In this document: positions 1-6,568 of the stretch, piece by piece
How the letters are laid out: every line of letters starts with the position of its first letter
Position numbering within the stretch: the first letter of the stretch is position 1
Source of the DNA: Pseudomonadota bacterium
GTDB lineage: Bacteria > Pseudomonadota > Gammaproteobacteria > SZUA-229
Direction of reading: 5' to 3'
DNA length: 7,710 nt
Assembly (NCBI GenBank): GCA_015222915.1
Contig: JADFWE010000414.1
Coordinates: 1 to 7,710, forward strand
Position numbers and translations under genes: made by a program
Notes under the pieces: model-generated
The model's database searches: none
What the model was told of the DNA's origin: nothing
Seen by the model: only the letters and a program-made list of their open reading frames with translations

Positions 1-17
1 CCCACCCTACAAAAACT

Positions 18-50
18 AAAAGCTTTTCCTTTGCGTCTTTGCGGCTCTGC
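18..50 (-). repeat. Dispersed intergenic repeat, left copy
   Basis: Read on the minus strand, this is three consecutive 8-base units (GCAGAGCC, GCAAAGAC, GCAAAGGA) running into the palindrome AAAAGCTTTT at 18-27. An inverted copy with the same organisation lies at 7668-7700. Short GCAAAGAC/GCAGAGAC-type tandem units of this kind occur as scattered intergenic repeats in many environmental bacterial genomes; that statement is from general knowledge, and the unit structure is seen here. It lies downstream of gpsA and contains no gene. Function is unknown. Confidence 0.65.
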
Positions 51-110
51 GCGAACAATGTTTTTAAGGTCTGCTTTGTGTCATTAGCAGGCGCTGTGGT
101 TTTTTGCTAG

Positions 111-1127
111 CTAAATCGTTTCCACTGAAGATTTCCGGCCCAACAGGGTTGCCACCGCTTTATCAATGGGCAGGTTCTCATACAATACGCGGTAAACCTG
201 CTCCGAAATCGGCGCTTCGACATTATATTTCCGCGCCAGGTTTACCACTTCTTTCGCTGTTTTAATGCCTTCGATCGCCTGTCCTATCTCTTTATGCACC
301 TGCTCCAGGGTGTAGCCTTTCGCCATCAACAGACCGGTGCGCCGGTTGCGTGACTGATCATCCGTACAGGTCAGTATCAGGTCACCAATACCGGCCAGAC
401 CCATGAATGTCTCACGATGTGCACCCATAGCATCGCCGAGGCGCATCATCTCGGCTAATCCGCGGGTGATCAGCGCCGCCCGGGTATTGGCACCAAAGCC
501 GAGGCCATCGGCAGCACCCGCTGCGATCGCCAGCACATTCTTTACCGCACCGCCAAGTTCGACACCGATCATATCTGAGCTGCGATAGACGCGAAAGCGC
601 CCACTGTGCAGATCTTCACTCAGCTCTTCACAAAACTCATCGGAGGTCGATGCGACGGTGATAGCGGTGGGAAGGTTCTGCGCCACTTCTCTGGCAAATG
701 TCGGGCCTGACATGACAGCGGTTTTTTTGCACTGCGGAAGCTCTTCTGCCATAACCTGATGGATCAGCTTACCGGAACCCTGCTCCAGGCCTTTACTGGC
801 CCAGGCAACACCGATATCATCAGGAAACAACCCGGCATTCTGTCGCAAAAAAGGACGGTAGGCATGGCTGGGAATAGCGATTAATATCCATGCCGGCGCC
901 TGTAGCGCCTGCTTAAGATCTGCCGTAACCTGCAGCAAAGCAGGGAAGACGGCAGAGGGAAGATACTGCTCATTACAGCGCTGCTCGGCGAGCAGCTTCA
1001 TATGCTCGGGCTCATTACCCCACAGCAATACTTCGTGGCCGGCTCGGGACAGGTGAATCGCCAGTGCAGTGCCCCAGGAACCGGCGCCCAGCACGGCGAT
1101 AGGCCGTGAATGATCTATGCTCGACAT
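111..1127 (-). CDS. gpsA: NAD(P)-dependent glycerol-3-phosphate dehydrogenase
   Basis: Cytoplasmic enzyme that reduces dihydroxyacetone phosphate to sn-glycerol 3-phosphate, the backbone precursor of phospholipids. The 338 residues match the usual family length. The N-terminal Rossmann fold carries the dinucleotide loop GAGSWGTALA (14-23). Further family motifs are SKG (111-113), SGPTFAREVA (140-149), GGAVKNVLAI (192-201) with the expected catalytic lysine K196, GLAGIGDL (243-250) and the SRNRRTG substrate-binding stretch (259-265). The start is supported by a GGGAG ribosome-binding site at 1135-1139, seven bases upstream. It follows secB by 86 bases on the same strand, the arrangement found in enterobacteria and pseudomonads, so co-transcription with secB is likely. 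No clear intrinsic terminator is visible between the stop codon and the window edge. Nothing is broken or missing. Confidence 0.97.
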   Translation of the reverse strand: MSSIDHSRPIAVLGAGSWGTALAIHLSRAGHEVLLWGNEPEHMKLLAEQRCNEQYLPSAVFPALLQVTADLKQALQAPAWILIAIPSHAYRPFLRQNAGLFPDDIGVAWASKGLEQGSGKLIHQVMAEELPQCKKTAVMSGPTFAREVAQNLPTAITVASTSDEFCEELSEDLHSGRFRVYRSSDMIGVELGGAVKNVLAIAAGAADGLGFGANTRAALITRGLAEMMRLGDAMGAHRETFMGLAGIGDLILTCTDDQSRNRRTGLLMAKGYTLEQVHKEIGQAIEGIKTAKEVVNLARKYNVEAPISEQVYRVLYENLPIDKAVATLLGRKSSVETI

Positions 1128-1213
1128 GAATCTACTCCCGAAACCCGTCTGTAAAAACTGTGTGTCGCTGATGCGGGGAACGGCTTAAGACCGCGCCCGG
1201 TACCGGCTACAGG

Positions 1214-1687
1214 CTAATGCGCGGTTTCTTCACCTGTGTCGCCACTGCTCTGCTCAGCTGCTTTCTGCTGCAACTGCTGCGTATAAAGCGCATTAAAGTT
1301 TACTGGAGCCAGTAATAATTGTGGAAAACCGCCTTTGGCCACCAGCTCTGAAACGGCTTCTCTGGCATAAGGAAATAACGCCTCAGGACAGAAAGCACCT
1401 ATCATGCCACCCAGATTCTCTTCAGAGAAACCTGAGATAGCAAAGATACCGGCCTGTTTAACTTCCACTAAAAAGGCAGTTTTCTCATCCTTTTTGGCCG
1501 TAACCATGATCTCCACAACAACCTCATAGATACCTTCCGCTACCGTCTGGCTACTACTGTTTATCTGTACGTTTATCTGTGGCTGCCAGTCACCGTCAGT
1601 AAAAACCTGTGGTGAGTTTGGCGACTCGAAAGAGACATCCTTTAAATAGATTTTCTGTATAGCAAACTGCTGCGCTTCTTCACTCAT
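1214..1687 (-). CDS. secB: Protein-export chaperone SecB
   Basis: Tetrameric cytoplasmic chaperone that holds precursor proteins unfolded and delivers them to SecA for export through SecYEG. At 157 residues it has the usual length. Recognisable family signatures are the N-terminal FAIQKIYLKDVSFE (8-21), the central VEVKQAGIF (74-82), and the conserved block from CPEALFPYARE (100-110) through SELVAKGGFPQLLLAPVNF (113-131). The C-terminal tail is polar and acidic, as is common in SecB. An AGGA ribosome-binding site at 1695-1698 lies seven bases before the ATG. In many gammaproteobacteria grxC precedes secB; here the preceding gene is the rhodanese, 118 bases away, and grxC is absent. A perfect -10 hexamer upstream suggests secB can be transcribed from its own promoter. 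Confidence 0.97.
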   Translation of the reverse strand: MSEEAQQFAIQKIYLKDVSFESPNSPQVFTDGDWQPQINVQINSSSQTVAEGIYEVVVEIMVTAKKDEKTAFLVEVKQAGIFAISGFSEENLGGMIGAFCPEALFPYAREAVSELVAKGGFPQLLLAPVNFNALYTQQLQQKAAEQSSGDTGEETAH

Positions 1688-1711
1688 GATGATTTCCTGA
1701 ATATCAATAAA

Positions 1712-1741
1712 ATTATAAAATGGGGCTCTTATTCGTTTGTC
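1712..1741 (-). promoter_or_regulatory. Candidate secB promoter
   Basis: A perfect TATAAT lies on the minus strand at 1712-1717. It would start a transcript near 1705 with a leader of about 18 bases containing the AGGA site of secB. No good -35 hexamer is present at the ideal distance: the sequences 17-18 bases upstream read ACAAAC or GACAAA. The assignment rests on the -10 element and its placement only. Confidence 0.35.
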
Positions 1742-1742
1742 C

Positions 1743-1791
1743 CTGAGTATTTTTCTCAGAAGACCGCGACGGGTTGACTATGACACCCGTC
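1743..1791 (-). other. Two tandem hairpins between rhodanese gene and secB
   Basis: Two inverted repeats lie back to back in this 118-base gap. The first in the direction of transcription has seven-base arms GACGGGT/ACCCGTC (1768-1774 with 1785-1791, ten-base loop). The second has five-base arms CTGAG/CTCAG (1743-1747 with 1755-1759, seven-base A-rich loop). Neither is followed by a U-run on the minus strand, so they do not look like a canonical intrinsic terminator. They could attenuate or stabilise the transcript between the two genes; this is inference. Confidence 0.35.
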
Positions 1792-1805
1792 ATGCACCCT
1801 GCTAC

Positions 1806-2234
1806 TTATTTCTTCACCAACGGCATGTTGGCTTCCCGCCAGGCAGCGACGCCGCCTTCGAGGTTGTTCACTTGTTCAAAACCGGCTTTTTTTAATATAT
1901 TCAGTGCTCTGGTCGCGGTATTGCCTGAATTGCAGTACACCAGAACCGGTTTATCTTTGTAACTGGAGAAGCTATTTACGCTACCGGACAGCTCGTTCAG
2001 CGGAGCGCTCTTCGAACCTTTTATATGACCTTTTTTGTAGTCTGCCGCTGTACGCAGATCAAGCACGAGCGCATCGCTATTATTGTTCATCAGGCGGATA
2101 GCCATCGAAGGTGATAATAATAGACCTTTATTTGCCTGATTATCCAACTCCGCCTTTATCAGCAAGACGAGAACCACGGCCAGAGCGGCGAATAACATTA
2201 GATTATTGACGACGAATTCAGAAATTTGTTGCAT
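1806..2234 (-). CDS. Membrane-anchored rhodanese-domain protein (YibN-like)
   Basis: Predicted single-domain sulfurtransferase fixed to the inner membrane. Residues about 11-27 form one hydrophobic segment. A rhodanese fold follows from about residue 42 to the end, with VLDLRTAADYKKGHIKGS (57-74), the active-site loop CNSGNTA at 101-107 whose cysteine C101 would carry the persulfide, and the C-terminal LEGGVAAW signature. With few residues before the membrane segment and lysines after it, a cytoplasmic rhodanese domain is the likelier orientation, but this is inference. Length (142) and its place next to secB fit the YibN family; E. coli YibN, in contrast, lacks a classical cysteine loop of this form. 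No clear Shine-Dalgarno site precedes the ATG. An ArsR-type regulator lies 95 bases upstream on the same strand. The physiological sulfur donor and acceptor are unknown. Confidence 0.88.
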   Translation of the reverse strand: MQQISEFVVNNLMLFAALAVVLVLLIKAELDNQANKGLLLSPSMAIRLMNNNSDALVLDLRTAADYKKGHIKGSKSAPLNELSGSVNSFSSYKDKPVLVYCNSGNTATRALNILKKAGFEQVNNLEGGVAAWREANMPLVKK

Positions 2235-2329
2235 AAATAGCGAGACCCGTACCGGGCAAAATTAATACGTAAGAGGAAATAATACCCGATGATGTGGCCA
2301 CACGGAGCCACTTTCAAGGGGCGAAGTGA

Positions 2330-2656
2330 CTATTGCTGGCCCGCAGAGCAGAATACTTCCTGCATCATGCCGATCAGGCGCAGGGTGCGGGTATCACCGA
2401 CACGGTAAAAAACCTTATTGGCATCTTTTCTCGACGCCAGGATACCTTTATCCCGCAGGATCGCCAGATGCTGCGAGATATTGCTCTGCGAAGTACCCAC
2501 TGCATCGACAATATCCTGTACACTGACTTCCTGGTCACCCAGGGTACAGAGTATCTTCAGGCGCAACGGATGAGACATCGCTTTGAGAGAGCGTGAAGCA
2601 CGACTGATATCTTCTTCGCGTGTCATTAGAGCAGGATCATTGGAAATTACAGCCAT
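2330..2656 (-). CDS. ArsR/SmtB-family repressor, SqrR/BigR/YgaV-like
   Basis: Small dimeric winged-helix transcription factor of 108 residues. The core starts at AMSHPLRLKIL (26-36). The helix-turn-helix runs over roughly 44-73 with SQSNISQHLAILRDKGIL, and the wing lies around 75-86 (SRKDANKVFYRV). The metal-binding ELCVCD motif of ArsR/SmtB sensors is missing; the matching stretch reads QEVSVQDI. Instead there are only two cysteines, C37 after KIL and C103 near the C-terminus in VFCS. Their spacing of 66 residues is that of the two reactive cysteines of SqrR (41/107) and BigR (42/108), which form a tetrasulfide bridge with persulfides and release DNA; those numbers are from memory of published work. 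A GAGG site at 2664-2667 lies seven bases before the ATG. It heads the minus-strand gene group and is divergent to envC. The likely effectors are reactive sulfur species or oxidants, and likely targets are itself and the rhodanese gene. Confidence 0.85.
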   Translation of the reverse strand: MAVISNDPALMTREEDISRASRSLKAMSHPLRLKILCTLGDQEVSVQDIVDAVGTSQSNISQHLAILRDKGILASRKDANKVFYRVGDTRTLRLIGMMQEVFCSAGQQ

Positions 2657-2688
2657 GGTGTTGCCTCAATACAGATTTAAGATGCCTG

Positions 2689-2714
2689 ACGAGAGCTTCA
2701 TACAAAGTTCTCGT
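2689..2714. promoter_or_regulatory. Candidate operator for the ArsR-type repressor
   Basis: A 26-base imperfect inverted repeat has arms ACGAGAGCTT and AAGTTCTCGT around a six-base centre (CATACA); nine of ten arm positions are complementary. It lies 33 bases upstream of the repressor start codon in the divergent interval. Size and symmetry match typical ArsR-family operators, which are about 12-2-12 dyads. Binding is inferred and not shown by the sequence. A stem-loop role in the repressor mRNA leader is the alternative. Confidence 0.45.
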
Positions 2715-2726
2715 AACAATATAATT

Positions 2727-2754
2727 AATAAAGCATACATTAATACACTTTATT
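2727..2754. promoter_or_regulatory. AT-rich inverted repeat in the divergent control region
   Basis: Seven-base arms AATAAAG (2727-2733) and CTTTATT (2748-2754) flank a 14-base AT-rich centre. The surrounding 2715-2760 stretch is the most AT-rich part of the interval and probably contains the promoter of the repressor on the minus strand, though no convincing -35/-10 pair was found. It may be a second operator or only promoter-associated AT-richness. Confidence 0.25.
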
Positions 2755-2795
2755 TTGAATTGAAATAGCTAAATCTTGAAATTTGAGTAAATATT

Positions 2796-2825
2796 TTTAC
2801 ACTGCTGTTTCACTATAGTTATATA
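2796..2825 (+). promoter_or_regulatory. Candidate envC promoter
   Basis: TTTACA (2796-2801) and TATATA (2820-2825) are separated by 18 bases and would place transcription start about 18 bases before the envC ATG. An overlapping TATAGT at 2814-2819 is an alternative -10 but has no matching -35. The area is AT-rich, which makes chance matches common. Confidence 0.3.
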
Positions 2826-2849
2826 GATAGCAGAATACTCCTCGCCAAT

Positions 2850-4061
2850 ATGTCTTCTACAGCGTCTAAATCACGATCTTTTTTTTCTGTAATTCTGTTT
2901 TTAAGCCTTTCTTTCAGCTTAAACAGTGTTTTTGCGTCAGAAAATGAAGATATGACGCATTATCAGGGCAAACTAGACAAACTTCAGAAAAGCATCGCGA
3001 AGATACAGCAGCACCTGAAAGGCAGCAAGAAACAACGCAGCCACGTGCTTACTGAACTCAAAAACCTTGAGCTCGAGATCAGCAGGAATGCATTAACGCT
3101 CAAACGCCTGCAAAGAGAGATTAACGCTACCCGAAAGAAGAAAAACCAGCTGAACGCCGAACTGTCGCATCTCAACCGCCAATTACATGACCAGCGTAAG
3201 ATAATGGCCGAACAGATGCGATCAGCCTACCGTATGGGACATCAGCAGAACCTAAAAATGCTGCTGAATCAGCAGGATCCGGCACAGGCCGGCAGAACCC
3301 AGCAATATTTCAATTACCTGAACCGTGCCAGACAGCAACAGATCGAAACTTTCCTGGGCACGATCGAGCAGAAAAAACAGACAGAGATCGCACTCAGACA
3401 AACCCTGGAAAAACAGAATAAGCTCTTACTTGACCAGAAGAAGAAGAAACGAAAACGGCAGAAACAGCGGATGTTGCGCAATAGACTACTGGCCGAACTA
3501 AGCGAAAAGATAAAGAATCAGGAGAGCACACTAAGCAATCTGGAGTCCAGCCGTGGCCGTATCGAGAACCTGCTCAAATCACTTGGCGAACTGCTGGCCG
3601 ACATCCCCAGCAGCCCGTCTGAAAGCCAGCCCTTCAGATCGCTCAAAGGCCGACTACCCTGGCCGGTTCGAGGCCGCTTTATCAGCCGCTATGGCACCTC
3701 AAAAAATCATGGTGACCTGAAGTGGAACGGCGTACTTATCCAGGCGGATTTTGGTACCCCGGTAAAAGTTATCAGTCACGGCCGGGTGGCCTTCTCCGAC
3801 TGGCTTCAGGGTTTCGGCTTCATCACCATCGTCGATCACGGTGACGGCTATATGAGCCTTTACGGCCACAGCGAATCGCTGTTCAAGCAGACCGGTGACT
3901 GGGTGCAGGCAGGGGAAGTTATCGCTACCGCCGGCGACAGCGGCGGCCAGCCGCAGAGCGGCGTGTATTTCGAGATACGCTCACGCGGCAAACCGGTAAA
4001 CCCGGCAAAATGGTGCTCATCGAAAGCCAGGCATAAATCGGGCCGGCCTGTCGCCCTATAG
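2850..4061 (+). CDS. envC: Murein hydrolase activator EnvC
   Basis: Periplasmic activator of the septal N-acetylmuramoyl-L-alanine amidases AmiA/AmiB, recruited by FtsEX in well-studied species. Residues 1-29 form a signal peptide with probable cleavage after VFA. A long, very basic coiled coil covers about 32-250, including the lysine/arginine cluster at 197-207. The C-terminal LytM/M23 domain spans about 268-388. It is degenerate in the way expected of EnvC: the HxGxD zinc site is replaced by W292-N293-G294-V295, and the last HxF histidine is Y373, although H340 in YGH remains. It should therefore regulate amidases and not cut peptidoglycan itself. The WPVRG, DWLQGFG and GGQ motifs also match EnvC. 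Length 403 is typical. No clear Shine-Dalgarno sequence precedes the ATG; the start is chosen because it gives a complete signal peptide. It precedes ctpA, as in other gammaproteobacteria. Confidence 0.93.
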   Translation: MSSTASKSRSFFSVILFLSLSFSLNSVFASENEDMTHYQGKLDKLQKSIAKIQQHLKGSKKQRSHVLTELKNLELEISRNALTLKRLQREINATRKKKNQLNAELSHLNRQLHDQRKIMAEQMRSAYRMGHQQNLKMLLNQQDPAQAGRTQQYFNYLNRARQQQIETFLGTIEQKKQTEIALRQTLEKQNKLLLDQKKKKRKRQKQRMLRNRLLAELSEKIKNQESTLSNLESSRGRIENLLKSLGELLADIPSSPSESQPFRSLKGRLPWPVRGRFISRYGTSKNHGDLKWNGVLIQADFGTPVKVISHGRVAFSDWLQGFGFITIVDHGDGYMSLYGHSESLFKQTGDWVQAGEVIATAGDSGGQPQSGVYFEIRSRGKPVNPAKWCSSKARHKSGRPVAL

Positions 4062-4237
4062 GCACTTTATGATAAATATGGCGGAACAAGCTGGCATAAA
4101 TGCGCTCTAAGCACTATCATTTAGTAATTAGTCGATTTGTTATTTATCCCATAAAGAAGCTCAAGCACCTTGATCAACATTTATTTAAAGCACAAATCCT
4201 TTGTATATCCAAAAAGTGGTTTTTACCGGAGTTATTT

Positions 4238-5572
4238 ATGAGTAAGCAATATAAGACCGTTCTGGTTCTGGTCTTTGGTATTTTTGTTGGTATTTCAGTG
4301 TCATTGACCAGCAGCGTACTGGCAGAGAAAAAGATGGAATCGACCGCGTCCGGTCTTCCGCTAAATGAACTGCGTAATTTTTCAGATATATTCGCCCGCA
4401 TCAAAAGTGATTACGTCGAAGAAGTCGACGATAAGACACTGCTGCAAAGCGCCATCCGTGGCATGCTGACCGGCCTCGATCCCCATTCGAGCTATCTCGA
4501 CGCAGAGCAATATAAAGAATTAAAGATCGGCACCACCGGTAAGTTTGGCGGCCTGGGTATCCAGGTAGGCATGGAGGACGGTTTTGTAAAAGTTATCTCA
4601 CCTATCGATGACACCCCGGCATTCCGCGCCGGGCTTGAAGCAGGCGACCTGATCATCCGTCTCGATGACAAATCGGTAAAAGGCATGACCCTGAATGACG
4701 CGGTTAAGATCATGCGCGGCGATCCTGGCACCGATATCAAACTGACCGTCATCCGGGAAGGTGCTGACAAACCGCTACCATTTACCGTTACCCGTGACAT
4801 CATCTCGGTAAAAAGCGTCAAGAGCCGTATCCTGGAACCGGATTATGGTTACATCCGTATCAGCAACTTTCAGTCCAAAACCGCTCGTGACCTGGTCAGC
4901 GAGATCAGCAAGCTGAAAAAAGAAAACGAAGAGGAATTGAAAGGCCTGGTACTGGACCTGCGCAATAACCCTGGCGGCGTATTAAGCGCTGCGGCTGATG
5001 TTTCCGATGCTTTCATCAATGAAGGCAAACTGGTGTTTACCCGGGGCCGTATCGAAAATTCAGAATTTGAATTCAACGCAAAACCCGGCGATATCATGAA
5101 CGGTGCGCCCCTCGTGGTACTGATCAATGGTGGTTCAGCGTCTGCTTCGGAGATCGTTGCCGGGGCTCTGCAGGATCACAAGCGTGCCGTCATCATGGGC
5201 AGCAAATCTTTCGGCAAGGGCTCTGTACAGACCATCCAGGAACTGCGTAGCGGCGGTGCAGTGAAGATTACCACTGCCCGTTATTTCACACCAAACGGCC
5301 GCTCTATCCAGGGTGAAGGCATCACCCCTGATATCGCTATCGAACGTTACAGTGTGACAGCATCAAAAGATGAGCCATCATTGCGCATCAAGGAGTCTGA
5401 CCTCAAACACAGCATCACCAATCCGACAAAATCGCAGGAAGCGATCAAAAAAGCAGAAGATGAAGGCAAGAAGGACGAAGAAGAACACCCCAAGCTGAAA
5501 GCGACTGAGGACTTCCAGCTTTTTGAAGCCCTGATGCTGCTGAAAGGACTGAATATATTAAGCAGATCCTGA
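4238..5572 (+). CDS. ctpA: Carboxy-terminal processing protease, S41 family
   Basis: Periplasmic serine protease that trims or degrades substrates from the C-terminus. The start at 4238 gives 444 residues. It is preceded six bases upstream by a GGAG site (4228-4231) and begins directly with a signal peptide or membrane anchor (about 5-29, ending SSVLA). The frame is open upstream to an ATG at 4100, but that extension would bury the signal sequence. Order of domains: N-terminal helical region with GMLTGLDPHSSYL (75-87), PDZ domain about 96-175 (GGLGIQV, AGLEAGDLI), and the S41 core with LDLRNNPGG (239-247). The catalytic serine is S302 in SASASE and the general-base lysine is K327 in SFGKGSVQ, 25 residues apart as in E. 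coli Prc. A charged, low-complexity K/E stretch (402-420) near the C-terminus is probably a flexible linker. It lies 176 bases after envC. Confidence 0.94.
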   Translation: MSKQYKTVLVLVFGIFVGISVSLTSSVLAEKKMESTASGLPLNELRNFSDIFARIKSDYVEEVDDKTLLQSAIRGMLTGLDPHSSYLDAEQYKELKIGTTGKFGGLGIQVGMEDGFVKVISPIDDTPAFRAGLEAGDLIIRLDDKSVKGMTLNDAVKIMRGDPGTDIKLTVIREGADKPLPFTVTRDIISVKSVKSRILEPDYGYIRISNFQSKTARDLVSEISKLKKENEEELKGLVLDLRNNPGGVLSAAADVSDAFINEGKLVFTRGRIENSEFEFNAKPGDIMNGAPLVVLINGGSASASEIVAGALQDHKRAVIMGSKSFGKGSVQTIQELRSGGAVKITTARYFTPNGRSIQGEGITPDIAIERYSVTASKDEPSLRIKESDLKHSITNPTKSQEAIKKAEDEGKKDEEEHPKLKATEDFQLFEALMLLKGLNILSRS

Positions 5573-5591
5573 CAGGTTCTGGATACTGCTT

Positions 5592-5664
5592 AAGAGCGAA
5601 TGCTGTTTACCGCCTCGGCGGTAGATGGTTTTTAACGTTTTTTGTTCTATAGGACGACGCTCTT
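5592..5664 (+). other. Structured interval between ctpA and yibQ-like gene
   Basis: The inner hairpin at 5608-5623 has arms TACCGCC/GGCGGTA; as RNA it would be six pairs closed by a CUCG tetraloop. It is followed, after five bases, by TTTTT at 5629-5633 and a second T-run at 5639-5644. An outer pair AAGAGCG (5592-5598) with CGCTCTT (5658-5664) could close a larger stem around it. This may be a weak terminator for ctpA or a processing/attenuation site before the next gene. The distance between stem and T-run makes a strong intrinsic terminator doubtful. Confidence 0.4.
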
Positions 5665-5728
5665 CATAGTAACAACCGACTTAACCCCGGTCAGCCGATG
5701 TCCGTGAGCTCCCTTTTGGAATCCATGC

Positions 5729-6568
5729 ATGTCATATCTAAACTCAGCCCGAAGCACAGGAAATTATCTGCCTCGCCTTTTTGGCCTGCTGATATTAACC
5801 GCCAGCGGTTTCGCTCACGCCGATAAATTTGCCAGTCTTATCATTGATGATCTGGGCAACAGCTATGAGCACGGTTATGACGTTATCAAACTTCCCGGTG
5901 CCCTGACCTTCGCCATCCTGCCGGGAACCACCTATGCCAGAGACCTGGCACGACTTGCAGCAAAAAATCATAAAGAAGTCATGCTGCACCTTCCAATGCA
6001 GTCCATCGAACATCAAAAACATTCGCCGGGCACTCTCGACCTGCACATGACCCGACATGAATTTATCCGACAGCTGCGGCTGAACCTCAGCGCGGTACCT
6101 TATGTGCGCGGTGTTAACAATCACATGGGCAGCTTATTAACCCGCCACCCCGGACACATGACCTGGCTGATGGACGAACTCTCCCGCCATGGCGGCCTGT
6201 ATTTTGTCGACAGCAAAACCACCAGCAAGTCTATTGCTGACCGGATCGCCATCGAACACCAGGTTCCCAACCTGTCCCGTGATTTTTTTCTTGACCCGGA
6301 TTATGACGAACAGACCCTGCGCCGACAGTTCGACCTTTTTATCGAAAAGGTCAATCAACGCGGATACGCCCTTGCCATCGCCCACCCGCACCCGAATACC
6401 ATACGATTTTTAAAGAGAAACCTGAAACAACTGGAGCAGCACGGCATCACCCTGATCCCGGTATCAAAACTGATATCGACTTCGGAAAAGATCGCCGAGC
6501 ACAACATCAACAAACAGAGAGGCCTGCACCATGCCACATGCACTCGTCCCGCTTGCCCAGGGCTGTGA
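5729..6568 (+). CDS. Divergent polysaccharide deacetylase family protein (YibQ-like)
   Basis: Exported protein with the fold of polysaccharide deacetylases; its substrate in the family is not established to my knowledge. Residues 1-31 form a signal peptide with likely cleavage at AHA-DK. The family motifs are all visible: IIDDLGN (38-44) with the metal-site-type aspartates D40/D41, MLHLPMQ (85-91), NNHMGS (130-135), YFVDSKTT (158-165), RDFFLD (184-189) and IAHPHPNT (217-224). The start at 5729 has a short GGA site at 5718-5720. An ATG four bases earlier is out of frame. It follows ctpA, as in Pseudomonas and enterobacterial envC-ctpA-yibQ loci, suggesting envelope function. The last 13 or so residues, rich in cysteine, histidine and proline, are encoded in the 38-base overlap with the next gene. 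Confidence 0.88.
   Translation: MSYLNSARSTGNYLPRLFGLLILTASGFAHADKFASLIIDDLGNSYEHGYDVIKLPGALTFAILPGTTYARDLARLAAKNHKEVMLHLPMQSIEHQKHSPGTLDLHMTRHEFIRQLRLNLSAVPYVRGVNNHMGSLLTRHPGHMTWLMDELSRHGGLYFVDSKTTSKSIADRIAIEHQVPNLSRDFFLDPDYDEQTLRRQFDLFIEKVNQRGYALAIAHPHPNTIRFLKRNLKQLEQHGITLIPVSKLISTSEKIAEHNINKQRGLHHATCTRPACPGL

Noticed and set aside
403..588. Open frame on the plus strand opposite gpsA
   Set aside because: It lies wholly antisense to conserved gpsA codons, shows a composition typical of a shadow frame and resembles no known protein.
1688..1805. Possible remnant of grxC between the rhodanese gene and secB
   Set aside because: No CPYC-type motif or glutaredoxin-like reading frame could be seen in these 118 bases on either strand.
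2333..2596. Plus-strand open frame opposite the ArsR-type gene
   Set aside because: It mirrors the repressor coding sequence; the minus-strand product has clear winged-helix motifs and a ribosome-binding site, the plus-strand one has neither.
3650..4010. Active M23 zinc endopeptidase in the envC product
   Set aside because: The zinc-ligand positions are replaced (W292-N293-G294-V295 and Y373), as in characterised EnvC activators, so enzymatic activity is not expected.
4100..4237. Upstream extension of the CtpA frame by 46 residues to an ATG at 4100
   Set aside because: The extension has no family resemblance and would place the signal sequence inside the protein; the ATG at 4238 has a GGAG site at the right distance and opens directly on the signal peptide.
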